A DNA stretch of 64,000 nucleotides from Apostichopus japonicus (Eukaryota > Echinodermata > Holothuroidea > Aspidochirotida > Stichopodidae): the NCBI RefSeq assembly GCF_037975245.1, contig NC_092570.1:6119001-6183000 (forward strand). The letters run 5' to 3'. Below the pieces are notes generated by a model that did no database searches, was not told the origin of the DNA, and saw only the letters and a list, made by a program, of their open reading frames with translations. Positions 35,369-47,480 of the stretch are shown here, in pieces (position 1 is the first letter of the stretch; every line of letters starts with the position of its first letter). The position numbers and the translations under genes were made by a program.

Positions 35369-35992
35369 GGGTGTTACTAAAACGAATGACAATTGCGTTA
35401 CACATAACGAATGACAATATGTTGTACACACTAAAAAAATGCGTTGACTAAAACGAATGACAGTAATGAAAGCACAGACATTTGCTTCAATCGGATATCA
35501 CAGTTCAGACTTCGTGGGTATCTAGATCTAGTAAAGTACGGACAAGATAAAAACGCACCTTATAGTAAGCGAAATTGTAAGTCTGATTTTAAAAAGTAAA
35601 TTTAACGTCATTTTTCCGATATTAATTGTTAGAGACTAACAATACTATAATCTTGAAACGGCTTCAGTTATCTAATTTCTATATATATCTACAGAGGTAA
35701 AAAGCAAAGCACTCAAGCGCATTCTCACACAAAAACTTTCCCTGTGGTTTCTATCCGTAAAATACACCAAAACCCTGCAATCACATAACATGCGATTTTC
35801 CTCAAATCATTTTTGCGCAGAAAACCAATAACAGCCTCCACTCCGTTAATCATTTTATCTCCACTCTACACTGTCCTTCGTTGTCATTCGTTGTCATTCG
35901 CTGTCATTCGCTGTCATTCGAGAATGATAATTAACCCTGTACAAAGTCAATTGTCATTCGGTCATTCGCTGTTATTCGTTTTAGTTTGTCCC
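35369..35992. mobile_element. MITE with subterminal CGAATGACA repeats, 624 bp
   Basis: Flanked by an 8-bp duplication CGATTAGG (35361-35368 and 35993-36000). The ends are GGGTGTTACTAAAACGAATG and, reading inward from the right, GGGACAAACTAAAACGAATA. Subterminal CGAATGACA motifs occur three times at the left (35380-35462) and about five times inverted at the right (35880-35965), a typical transposase-binding layout. GGG ends with an 8-bp duplication do not fit hAT; Merlin or another superfamily is possible. Confidence 0.75.
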
Positions 35993-38167
35993 CGATTAGG
36001 GCCTACTTTGATCACGCGTTCTGCAAATTCTATTCGTTCAGATTTTAAAATTTTAACAAGTATACTTCTATTGATACCTTAGCAGTTAGCTTACAAGCTA
36101 AAACGAAGGCTTCCGAAACGGCTCCCGGCCCCCAAAACGGGTGCATGCGGGCGGCTTCCAGAGGGCATTCCCAACATTACGATGACATCTTATCATCTAT
36201 AATTGCGTTTACAACTCGTTTTGCTTCAATCTGTTTCATCTTGAAGGACCTTGGCTCCGATGTGTGGTATCTTCTAGATACCTAACACTCTCGATAAGTG
36301 CTTTTGTTTAGTGCCGCTGGAGTTATTAACGTAAGGTGTTTGGGACAGTTCACGTAGGAGAGTATACAATCTGGATATTAATTAGTGTATTGGCAGGTCT
36401 TGCAACTATTGCTGGTTTGGTACTATCACTTCTGTTAAAACGGGAGCGCTAGGATCCTAGCGTGTAGGCTTCGAGTATACATTCCCTTCTGCAGTTCGTG
36501 TACCATGTAATGTGGAACTAATTACGTACTGTCAGTGTCTTCGAATATCCAAAAACGGAGATAGCTTGTGGGACTCGATAAGACTCTCAAACAGATCAAA
36601 AGCGAGTCCCGAAACGAGGGCGACATGTTGTCCATGTGTAGTTTATTAATTAAATTCCTTGCTATCAGTTGTATTAATGTCTATATAAAACATGGTTCTT
36701 TTTAACATATACGGTTAAAATATTTAGGCAACAAAGATCACGATTCTAGGGAGCCACATAATGGGACTATCAACCCTAGTAATTATGGAACGCCCAAACC
36801 GACAAAAATGCAGAAAACAAATAATGTAAACCTAAGTCATTATATGAATACAAAGTTATCGCCACATAATGACCAAGAACAATTTAAGTCCTTATGTGGC
36901 ACTAATAGCACCTCCACATAATGACCAAGAATATTTTATTTATCATGCGATCCTTATACACTGCCACATAATGACCGCCAATACCGACAATATTCACAAG
37001 TCCTTATGTGGAGATTCGCATATCGCCACATAAGGACTAACGCAATTCGTTAGTCCTTATGTGGTAATATGAGAGTATCGACATAAGGACTAACGAATAT
37101 TGTCCGTTTTGGCGCGTAGAAAATAATTATTTGATCATTTCTCATGCCACATAGTTTTGTGGGTAGGTCAGAGGTCATTTGGGGTCACCAGGGGCCAAAT
37201 TTTGGAATCCTGTTCATAATATACTCTGTCTCCCACCGACCAGCCATTCGATAACATGTGCGTGACGCCGTATAGAATCCGTAGAATCAAATAAAATTCC
37301 CGCGAACAAGGTTGCATAGGCTTTGTCAAGTCGCTTGAGCGTAGGTATTTTTACAGGTGATTTATGTTCAATTGTTTGAGACACTATAGGCATAGCTGCT
37401 TATTTATGTTTCTGCGACATGTTAAACTTTGTTCATCACTTATTTTTGATGGAATAAGTTTAAATTTCGCGAGTATATTTGTAGTCACGGTCCTGATATT
37501 GCGAGTACTTTTAAAACTGTTTGTCTAGGCTTGAGAAGAAGCTTGTTGTCATTGGTAGAGATCAATTTGTATGCTGAATACAAGAAAAGTGTTCATCTTG
37601 GTTATCAGCTGCCAATGTGAATATTGTTCGCATATCTCAATGCTCTTTACACTGGACTACTCTGAAGTATGTTGTTCATTCTGGCTATACGCTACAGCCA
37701 GCTATAGTGTGTCACATTCATATGAGAGTATTCATGTAGCATCATCGAAACCACACTGTAGTTTTGATGTCTGGTTTTTAAATCTAATTCCTTTCTAAAC
37801 CTTTTCGACTTCCATTTCGAAGGTCGGGGGTGAAGTAGCACGATATATACTACCTGTGCGCTATTTTGGGGGGGACAAATTATCTACTTTACTCGCTATA
37901 AACGGGTCAAAGATATAAGTGACATGTCTTGCATGTCAATTTCAGTGGGTACCCACTCAGCTAACGCGTCAAGTAAATTATATTAGCTCTCGTGCAGTAA
38001 CACGTATACGCAAGCGGCCAATGCCTGTTGCGGTTTTCACACCTCCTACCAAACGTATATGGATGGACGACTGAGAAAAATTATCATAAACATATAAATG
38101 CAGGTACATTTTCACCTTGTACTTAAAAACATATAAATATATCTGTCTGTTGCTCAGCCTGGGACAG
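35993..38167. other. Intergenic stretch with a hairpin-motif cluster
   Basis: No coding exon before the secreted-protein gene. The notable content is the CCACATAAGGACT cluster at 36753-37095. The rest is unremarkable AT-rich sequence. Confidence 0.5.
36753..37095. repeat. Cluster of alternating CCACATAA-K-GACY motifs with perfect hairpin
   Basis: About nine copies in both orientations: plus copies start at 36753, 36862, 36913, 36964 and 37026, and a partial one at 37081. Inverted copies (AGTCCTTATGTGG) lie at 36887-36899, 36999-37011 and 37052-37064. Spacing is irregular (about 20-60 bp), so this is not a simple tandem repeat. At 37026-37064 two 17-nt arms (CCACATAAGGACTAACG and its exact complement) flank a 5-nt loop. 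No target duplication or coding potential was found. It may be a foldback or MITE end cluster, or a protein-binding array. Confidence 0.75.
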
Positions 38168-38182
38168 ATGCTACTAACCATC

Positions 38183-38333
38183 ATGAAGTACCTCCACGGC
38201 CTTTTCCTGTTTCATCTAACTTGCGTCGCTGCCTCTCATGAAGTGGATGTTGCTCCTATTCAATGGAATGGGGTGGCAGGCTACCTAGCTGTTGATCACG
38301 CAGACGTTAAAGAGAAGCTGGCTGCTTATCAAG
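38183..38333 (+). CDS. Secreted-protein exon 1 (signal peptide)
   Basis: Carries the signal peptide and the start of the mature chain (EVDVAPIQWNGVAGYLAVDH), ending CAAG|gtatga in phase 1. The ATG has A at -3. Confidence 0.72.
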
Positions 38334-41300
38334 GTATGAAGAAATATCGAATGTATATATAGCCATACAACCTCTGAGATAATTTAAAGAAAAGCTCGTG
38401 GTTCTAACTTGTTTTGTTAAAGGCATGCTCGCTTATATATAGATAGTTATAAAACAGTGAATAGAACTTGAATTTAGTTTATTTTATGTTAACCTATAGT
38501 ATACCGTACAGGTTTTTGTATCTGGCAATATATATTTTTGATTTCATATATCTTGGAACAAATCAGCAATACCAGTATATCTTTGCTTTCGGGCTTTTAC
38601 TCAGTATAAATCGTACCCTATAATAAATCTCAAACAGGGAATTGCAATGTACAATGTAAATATGAAATGGTACAGACTGAGTAAATAATCATAAAAGGTG
38701 CATACAATACACAGACATATTGATTACACAAAATAACAAGAAAACGTTAAACCTAAGAAAGCCAAACTAGATTTATCTAATGGAATCCTTATTATAAAAC
38801 TCAATGGCGACACCCAAGAAAGGTGAGGAGTATACACCACTATTAATAAAAAATGTTGTATTTTGAGACTTTTGACGAAAGTATACATGTCAAGCAGCCG
38901 GGACGCCTGCGCTAAGACAGAAGTTTGTAGCAGACTTTTTTAAAAGTTTGTAAAAGACGTTTGTAAAAGACGGTGCAACGTTTTTAACGGCTACATTGAA
39001 ACCGTCATTGTTTGCTGTTAAAAAACAACTTCGCTATGTCAAGTTTTCTTCTTTTACCGGGATGATTTTCCCCTCCTTTTTTACTTATATTTCATGAAGC
39101 GGTAATACCAACATTGCCGTCACAAGCTATAAGTTATCGTAAGTTGTCAAACTGAAGTAGATTAACATCTCCAATTTATACAAAGATGTAATTGTTGATA
39201 ATCAGCTTTGTGTTTTTTGCGACAATTGGGAAAATTGTCAGTTTAATTAAATTAGTACAAATAAGAACAGTTTTCACGCACTATAAACACTTATTCCTTC
39301 ATATCTATTTTTAACAACCTACATGGTTAATTAGACTCATGATGTGCATTTACGCAGGCAACTGAATCACCTGACGAGAAAATACCCCACTCAAGTTTGG
39401 GTAACACCTAATTCACTATGAATATGCAAATATACGGTGACAGTGTTCCCAAAACGGTAATGAAAGTGTAATCGTTAACTCACACAAAAGTTAAATAATG
39501 GGTGTCAAGTCATTATATCCACCACTCATGCAGACACTTCATTCTTAATTAACGTTATGCACAGCGCGTTCAACTGTTATTCTACGACAAATAGTCAACG
39601 CAATAGTAATTGATGGTATTAATTAGGGTACTTTTACGTAATTTAAGGTATTACGGTACTTTTACGTTCATAACGTCCTGTTAGTTTACAGAACGGGCAT
39701 GAACGCCGGCTTACTGTGCATTGTGGTTAGGCCTTAAGAGCCAATTTTCAAAGCGAGCGTATTCAGTCCAACAGAAAGCGCTTCACTTAAAAATCGAATA
39801 TTAGAGAGTTTTGAGGTTACTGAATAATTTAAATTGTCTTTGATACCTCCCTTCGTTGTTCCTTCAACTGAAGATGAATGCACATGCTAAAAAGCATTTC
39901 ACATTATTATAAAGCTGCTATATGGTATAAACGGCGCCTCACAGTAATTTTATGTCAAAATGTTCACCCTTAATATACAAATATATTCTAACAGTGTATC
40001 GTTTTGAGTGTTAAGTGTTCAAAGTTGTGTGGGTGTCTGTGTGTGTGAACTTATAGTCGCCGGGAGCGAATTTTCTTTCCCAAACAGGTTTGCCATTATG
40101 TGTAAATAGCCGCTAATGATTGGTCGGAAAAGTTAAGTTATCACCATAGAAACCTTCACTTCGAGGTTACCAAAATCCATCTGTTGCAACGAATATATAC
40201 CCGTCCTATATGTACGGTGTTTATTCAATTATTTCCTCTTTATACGATTTACCCCAATGAAGATACATATAATTCAACAGAAAAATCATGTTAATTAAGC
40301 TTCGATTATTCGCGTACCATTTTCAAAATTTTAGACAGGAAAATTCATACAAACTATAGAGTCCTAAACTGAATCGTGCAATTCACTCACGTTTTGTTCC
40401 GAATCAAACTATTACTGCTTTCATGTTTGCGTATATTTGTTCAATTCTCGTGAACTCACGTCGGGAACTTGATTTTCGTGTACCCATTCCACGAGACGAA
40501 TTCCCATTGCAATACCGTATATGTTTACGAATCTTGGACCGGATAACGTCAACACGAACCAAATTGAATGTAGCAAATATATCATAAGTAAGGTTAACAC
40601 GTGTTCCAAGTAAAGTAAGTGTGTTTGGAAGGAAACCACGAAACAAGACTTATAACTAAGTGTCTCATCTTAATCAACAACAAACAAATAATTATGTTCA
40701 GGGTTAAGCACCATGTTTCAGTAACGTCAGTAAACTCATTCATGTTTTTACACTTTAAGACCCGTGGACATATTATCATTCTTCTGGTTCAGTGTATTTC
40801 TACCAACTTCCAATCGATGTTCATTATTGATGCTGACGTCACGAACAATCTGACTGGGTGAAAACTCCGTAATTGCAAACCTGTTTGGAGCAACAACAAA
40901 AACCCTGCCCGGGAAGGGCTGTGATGTAAAGTGGGCCTTACTAAATAAGTGGGGGACATGTTACGAACCCACCCCATATCGATCTGTTCTGCCACCCAGA
41001 AATTGGAACCCAACCTGGAAGTACAATATCAAGAACAAAAAATACTTTGACTACAATTGATCCAATAACTTGCAACTAACGTCAATTTTATATCGAATTA
41101 TGTGATGATGCTACGTTAATCAATATATACTGCATATGTCCTTTACCATTCCAGTAAGACTCTGGTGTAAAGGAAGACACATTTGAAAGCAAATGTCGGT
41201 AAGAAGAAGTAAGAATTAAAGTACATATTGAGATTACGTGCACAACTTGTTATGTTTTCCTTTCGTGCAGGTTCACCGTTGTTCTTACCAGACACCACTG

Positions 41301-41971
41301 TGTTTCCTGGTCTCATCACGTCAGTTCAACATGTCGTTTACTTCAACTTCGGTTATTTGACTGCTGACGAATTTCACGGTGTCGAACCAAGTCCTCAAGT
41401 AACCGTCAACATTCCATTACTGAGCGACCACCCATCTGGGCCACCTTCTTATTCCTTAGCTGTGGCCAAATTCTACACACCAGACCGAGGGGATATTCCT
41501 GCAGTAAACGTCGCCTACCCTTACTACCCTGTTGATGAAATCAGAATAAACGATGACGGAGCTGTGATTCAACATGGGCAAGAAGAGCTGAGAGTTTCCT
41601 TCGTGAAGTCCAAACCCTGCAAACCTCCTAACGATATTGTTCAGCACGAATTTACAGAATTTGTGCTCGATGATGTCCAAACAGGAGCACCTCTTCCCGA
41701 TTTCTCTTACTGTCAGAGACATCCCGAAGAAACTTCCGCCGAATTCTGTCAGGTTGGGGAACAGCTAGAAGATGATTTGCAATCCTGGAAATACCAGATT
41801 TGCCAAGCCTGGGAGTCACATGACCACACGTCATGTGAAACGTCAATACAGATAGAAAAGATCACGCCATTTTTTCGTGATATCCTCGCTTTAGGTGATA
41901 ATCAACCGATAGTAGTTGCGTCTGAAAGTTATCATGGCCATTACACAGTGAAAATGAGATACCCATGTTAA
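38183..41971 (+). CDS. Unrecognised secreted protein, 2 coding exons, 283 aa
   Basis: Exons 38183-38333 and 41271-41971; donor G|gtatga, acceptor cgtgcag, phase 1 matching. The N-terminus MKYLHGLFLFHLTCVAASHE is a good signal peptide. An upstream in-frame ATG at 38168 sits right after a possible acceptor (gacag), so a 5' UTR intron is possible. The mature part is acidic, without transmembrane segments. It has six cysteines (SKPC, FSYC, AEFC, YQIC, HTSC and the C-terminal RYPC), enough for three disulphides, and runs such as NVAYPYYPVDEI and SYHGHYTVKMRYPC. I do not recognise the family. A polyadenylation signal AATAAA lies at 42288-42293. Confidence 0.78.
38334..41270. other. Intron of the secreted-protein gene
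   Basis: A 2.9-kb intron, AT-rich. No nested exon or clear mobile element was recognised. Confidence 0.55.
41271..41971 (+). CDS. Secreted-protein exon 2
   Basis: Begins GT completing the split Gly codon. 232 codons run to TAA at 41969-41971. It is GC-richer than its flanks and has the longest clean frame in this part of the window. All six mature cysteines are in this exon. Confidence 0.85.
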
Positions 41972-42287
41972 ATTAATACACGCAGCTCTCGCACAGATAT
42001 CATGAGTATGTGATTATAATGCATGCATATTTAATGTTTCAGTTTTATAGCCGAGGCACACTCGGCCATCATTATTAATATTGGTCAAATGTGACAAAAT
42101 TGTGATACCTTTTCAGCACAAACTACTGCATGGCATAAGCTAATGATAATGGTTTGAGTTTGCGCATCTCATCATCTTAATCTGACTAACAATCAAGAAG
42201 AACTCACAGACATTCTCCACCCTCCATCGGTATTTAGCCCCCCCCCCTCCCCCACCAACCTAAGATGGCTCAAATTAGACTAAACTA

Positions 42288-42293
42288 AATAAA
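42288..42293 (+). terminator. Polyadenylation signal AATAAA of the secreted-protein gene
   Basis: A canonical hexamer 317 bases after the stop and just before the (TA)n tract. No closer canonical hexamer was noticed. Confidence 0.45.

Positions 42294-42295
<2 letters not shown>

Positions 42296-42374
<79 letters not shown>
42296..42374. repeat. (TA)n microsatellite, about 39 repeats
   Basis: A nearly pure TA dinucleotide run. Confidence 0.95.
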
Positions 42375-42375
<1 letters not shown>

Positions 42376-42779
42376 CTTTCCTTTCAAACAATATAGCACA
42401 CACATATTGTTATATTTATAATCCCCTTTTACAATTCTTGCGAAGAACATGTTTTCGTGAAATTTCAAGAACGGAACAACTCTGGGCGTACAGAAAATGC
42501 ATGTTGTAATTGAATAACTTAACTTACTTTATCTTTCTTACACTTTCTTGTTTTTGAATGATTATAACGTTCAACATCAACTGCAAATATTAGGTTCTTT
42601 TTTCTTTTTTCTTCTTACTTCTCTTACAATCATAATATAATACTTCATGTTTAGTATATTAGAAAATTATATGGGTGACTATATCCATTTCCGTATACCC
42701 GAAAATAATATTTCGTTTGAAGAGAAAAACTGTTGCTTTAAAATCGATTCTCTACGTCTAATATGAAAGACCCAGTGAA

Positions 42780-45600
42780 ATAACAGTCCCAAAATAGATG
42801 CTCGATATTCTCAGTTTCTCTGTTGCAGAAGGAACAAACCTCTGTATCATTTATACCCATCAACGCTAAAAGTGTATTGGTTGCAATAATACGGTGTTAA
42901 AATTTAAATCGAAAGTATTGGAAATTTGCATCTAATACAGTGTAGTGTGGAATCTTAAAAAAAAATCCTGTCCCAGTCTTTTTTGGTCAGATCTTTAAAG
43001 GAGCAACCCCACTGCTCTCTTGCAGTCGAAACTTTTAATAAACGATGTAAATACGCATTATAGATATACTGAGAGATAGAGCTGTAGCCCGAATACATAA
43101 TAGTATTGCAATGCTGTTCATAACATCAGTACTATGGCAACCTGACCTTTTCCATGCACCACTGGGGAATTGCACTTATTAAACCCCAGTACAAGTAAAG
43201 GGTATACCAGCATTATAAACCTGTTTGAACCTTACTAAAGTACTCAAAGTGTTCTTAAGTCTTAGAAAGTTTCGGTTGATAATTCAGTCGGAACAGATCA
43301 TTGCCATCACCCGTAAAAGTGATCCCACGCATCTGAACCTTGTCCATGCGTAATAGTGATATTAAAGTCATATACTGCAGCTGGAATATGATTGCTATAT
43401 ATGGGCCCAGCGGAAAAAGACTAGACCGTGGACATATTCATAGACAAACCGGAAGCTTCTTTTAACTGCTCATCATCTCCGTAAACGTGGTAACACTGCC
43501 ATCAAGGAAAAGTGTGGTGTCGTCGGCATATTGCATAATTTTTATTTCTGTGTTACTTATTCTAATACCCTTAATAATATCATTATTCTGCACTTTTACG
43601 GCAAATACCCCATCCACCAAGATAAATAAATATGGGCTAATGGGCATCCCTGACGGAACCCCCCCCCCCCCCCCCCGTTGAAGTGGAAAGAAACCCGTCG
43701 AATAACCATTATTACAAATACAACTAATGACAATAACTATAAAAAAAAAAACATCTATCCACGTTTTAAAAATACTACCAAAGTTGAAATATGACAGTTG
43801 TTTTAACGAACGACCATTCTAACTTATCAAACGCTTTTCCAAAATCTACAAGAAACAAAAACTCTGGAATTTCATAATGAGAGCAATACTCTATTAAGTC
43901 TAACAGAATATCTAATGTTTTCCCCAATAAATCTATTTTTCAAAACCAGGTCTGCTGAGGACCAATGATATTATGGATGACAGATTTAAATCTAGAAGCT
44001 ATCGCTTTCGCGCCAATTTTTATAGTCAATGTTCAGGAGTGTGATGGGCCGATAATTTTGTAAAAAGGCATGATTCTATTTTAAGTTTCAAAATTAATGT
44101 CACAATGCCTATTGACTGCTCCGCCGCCAGACTTCTATTATCATACCCATAATTTAACGAGTCTAGTATCAACTGCCCTATTGAAGGCCAAAAAGTTTTG
44201 TAAAAGTTCACAGATTGCCCGTCATTGCCTGCAGGGCTTTGTCGTTATGCATCGCTGATAGAGCTTGGTAGCACTCATCTAGAGTAAGGACACTGTCACA
44301 AGACTTTACATCGATATGGGCAATATTTTGGTCGGGTTGAAAAAAGGATCGTTGAAAAGAGGATCGGGAATGCATGCATCTGAGCTGTAGAGCTTCTTAT
44401 AAAAATTCTCCATCTCTTTGCGAATACCGTCCTTGTCCGTTACAATAATACCGTTATACTTTTCTCAAGTCGTTGAATCGAATTAAATGCTTTGTTCCTT
44501 CTTTCTAAATTTCAAAAATATTTTGAGTTTTCTTCTCCTTCTTCCACCCAACGTGCACGAGACCTGATGATGGTGCCTCGAGCTGTGAGCTTCCTTAAAT
44601 CGTGATCGTAAATTTGCTGATTCCTCAAGATATACTTGTTGTTCAAGCTCGGCAATTTTATTAATAAGATCATGTTCTTTTGCCCGTCTCTCTTTGGCCC
44701 GATCTTTTGAGAAAATCATGCTAGTCTTACGAATGTTAAACTTTAACATCTCCCATTGCAGTGTACAGTAGGGTCCTGAGCAGTATCCTTCTCTAGCCCA
44801 TTACGAATTAGTTCATTGATGAGATCAATATAGATTTGGTCATGCAAAAGCGAGTTGTTTAATTTCAAATAGCATGGGCCTCTACTAACTAATTGGGTGG
44901 AGAACTGGAGATTGTTGACAGATAAATGAATGATCGGATTGAATGCCAGGGGAGAAAATATTATCAGTAACTGTATAACTTACAGGTCTTGAGATAAGGA
45001 AGTAGTCCAGTCTGCAGTGTATACATGGTGTTACACTGGAGCTCAAGGTATAGTTTATAACAAAATGATGTTGTTCTCTCCAGATATCAATAAGGTTATG
45101 TGAATACATTAACTCTAGTCATTTATCTCGCGCTTTGAAATTAGTTCTTTGTTTCCGCCATTTTTATCCAGGTCTATAAGTTAAAAACAAAGTTAAGATC
45201 TCCTCCACAGATAATGGTATCGCCCTGAAAATTATTTGAAATATTCGATATGCTGGTGAAAAACATAGGTGTGTCAATATTTGGAGCATAAATACTGGCG
45301 ATTGTGTATATACGTTGTTGGGTTTGAATGTCAAATATCACTAATCTTCCGAGTGCATCGGATGCCTCCTTGAGAACTTTAAAGGCTAAGAGGGGGGGTG
45401 GGGGGTTAATTAGAATACATACACCTTGACTCGTTGTTGAACCGTGAGAGAAAGCAATACGCCCACCCCATTCATTCTGCCGGTATTTAAAATCCGATAA
45501 AAAGCTATATATATGTAAAGATATATTTATTTGAGGGATCGCTACCAGAACCATGAGAAATTGTTGCGGCAAAATAAATGTAATTATGTTTTACGGGATT
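42780..45600 (-). mobile_element. Degenerate L1-like non-LTR retrotransposon
   Basis: Minus-strand fragments occur in the right order. The endonuclease is at 45572-45174 (WGGRIAFSHGSTTSQGVCIL; SIYAPN; ICGGDLNF) and continues at 45109-44885 (CRLDYFLISRPVS; PGIQSDHS). The reverse transcriptase starts at 44211-44026 (NFYKTFWPSIGQLILDSLNY) and reaches the active-site block at 43647-43462 (SPYLFILV ... IKIMQYADDTTLFLDGS). Frames are broken by many stops and a C/G homopolymer (43660-43677). This EN-RT order and the YADDTTLF block fit the L1/Tx1 group. It is inactive. Confidence 0.82.
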
Positions 45601-45799
45601 GATTTGACCATGAGTCTAACAGGGTTCTGTCATAAAAATAAAAAAATCATAGTAACAAAGTAATAAAATAATAAAACATGATATAATTTACGACGTTAAC
45701 GATAGAAACCCATAAAAATGTTATCACCTCGCCGGCATCCAATCATCCGTTTCCATATATTATATGTGTTTAAATTAATAGTACAACCAAATCATCATA

Positions 45800-46290
45800 T
45801 CTCAACATAGTGAGCGGAGTACCACAAGGTTCAATACTTGACCCACTTGACCCACTCTTATTTTTACTATATGTTAATTACTTTGAATTATTCCTAAAGC
45901 ATTGTAAAGCAGACACGTACGTAGGTGACTATACTTTATCTGTTACTGGAATCAATCGGACTAAAATCAAAGATAAGCTGAGTGAAGATGCTGACAATAT
46001 AAGTAAATGATGTATAAACAACAATATGGTTATAAATTCCAATAAAACAAGTACTATGCTAATCTGTACTAAAAAGCGTCAGATGACGAATGATGAAATG
46101 CTATAGTATATCACTATATTAATGGTCATTGTCTTAATAATGTGAATAGCTATAAAATTTTAGGTGTTAGAATGAATTGTAATTTACTATAGCATGAGCA
46201 AGTTACTTATGTTTATAACACGAATAGTTCTAGACTTGCCCTTCTTAGGAGAATAAAACCATTTTTAGATACCGATACTTCTTTTTGATT
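45800..46290 (+). pseudogene. Reverse-transcriptase fragment of another non-LTR element
   Basis: The plus frame encodes SGVPQGSILDPLDPLLFLLY with YVGDYTL where YADDT is expected. It continues after a stop with WCINNNMVINSNKTSTMLIC and a decayed LL.RIKPFLDTD tail. The motif order (GVPQGS.LGPLLF, catalytic block, N...INP.KT) is that of CR1/jockey-type reverse transcriptases. The catalytic Ala-Asp is lost, so it is dead. Confidence 0.75.
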
Positions 46291-46299
46291 CTTTAAGGG

Positions 46300-47480
46300 A
46301 TATGATGTACCATTTTTAGATTATTGTTACTAGTTGCGCGAATGTTCAAACGCGAACTGCATGCTGGGTTGATTAACGTTAGTGTACAGATCAGTGGTTC
46401 CGGCATCCGTTGTACAGACTTAGGCTAGTATAGGCTGACTTCCATCGCAGAGTGTGTCCGTTAGGCTAGGTCGTGAACATACGTTGTGTTCCTCGTTAGG
46501 TCTTCGGGCCAGTAAAATCACCTGTTCGTTATTGATCGTAACGAACGAAAGTTGTGAAAAGTTCCGTTACCGTTTTGTTCCTGAAGAAAGCAACCGATCT
46601 CTACCATGTAATATTGTGACGAGCCCGGCTCCTCCGATAGTAAAACTATATCGGGACTCGCGATAGAAAGGTACTGGGGTTATCTTGATGCCGTATTTAT
46701 GCTTCTTCAGGAGATGTCTCGAACGGGAGAAAACAATGAGTTCACAGAAAAACAATTTGACGAGATGGGATTTGATTAATGATTCGGTATAATTTTTTCT
46801 CTGTCGATTCTCTTTACAAATAAAACTAAATTACAATGATTTGACTTGACTCCGTCATTTAAGCAATTAGAAGGAGTGATGAAATGGTAACGAAGCAATG
46901 ACGAAGCGACGAACTGGTGACGGAGTGATAAATTTGCGAGACATGCCGCCTTTTATACCTTACTTCTATAAAATCCCACTGCGCACAATCAGTAGGCAGC
47001 CAATAACCTGACCATCCTGTATTAACTTAACGATATAAAAACAAGTGCGCTGGCACTGATCTGCCCTGATTGGTTGGGAGTTTGGAAGTCCATCCCCCTT
47101 TCTATGGAAACTTCCATACCACGTGAGAGAACCTTCTCGAATGTTCCACAGACATAATGGAATCTATTTTGGGAAAAGGCCCTGTACCAAGATTCAATAA
47201 GATAGTTAAAACTTCTCGTGCGAAAACTGAATCCATGACCTAGATAAATATATAAGAGGCCTGTAAGGTGTCTCGATGGAGTGTTTCGGTAACATCAAAG
47301 AGATGGTATTACTATTTCATAACATTATTTCCCGTCGACAGTAAACATAAAACAGTAGTGAATACAAACAAAACCATACAATAAACAAGATATTACAGAG
47401 CAACTACGAAAACACACTAAATAAGCAGAACCAGAACAGTAACAGAAGCAGCACAGAGAGCTGCAAGTGACAGATCACAC
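46300..47480. other. Unassigned stretch with heat-shock-element-like promoter
   Basis: No exon is supported. It is less AT-rich than its surroundings. It begins near TGTTACTAG and has GGTAACA near 47287, which could be LTR edges, but no target duplication was found. It contains the heat-shock motif at 47129-47146 and a TATA box near 47248. Confidence 0.35.
47129..47146. promoter_or_regulatory. Four-unit heat-shock-element consensus
   Basis: GAACCTTCTCGAATGTTC reads as GAA-nn-TTC-nn-GAA-nn-TTC, four perfect alternating inverted pentamers, the HSF1-binding consensus. A further GAAACTTC lies at 47107-47114. About 100 bases downstream is AAATATATAAGAGGC (about 47245). Whether anything is transcribed from here is unknown. 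Confidence 0.5.

Noticed and set aside
40404-41013. Several overlapping frames of 60-80 residues
   Set aside because: No splice signals, motifs or composition support; they lie in the intron of the secreted-protein gene.
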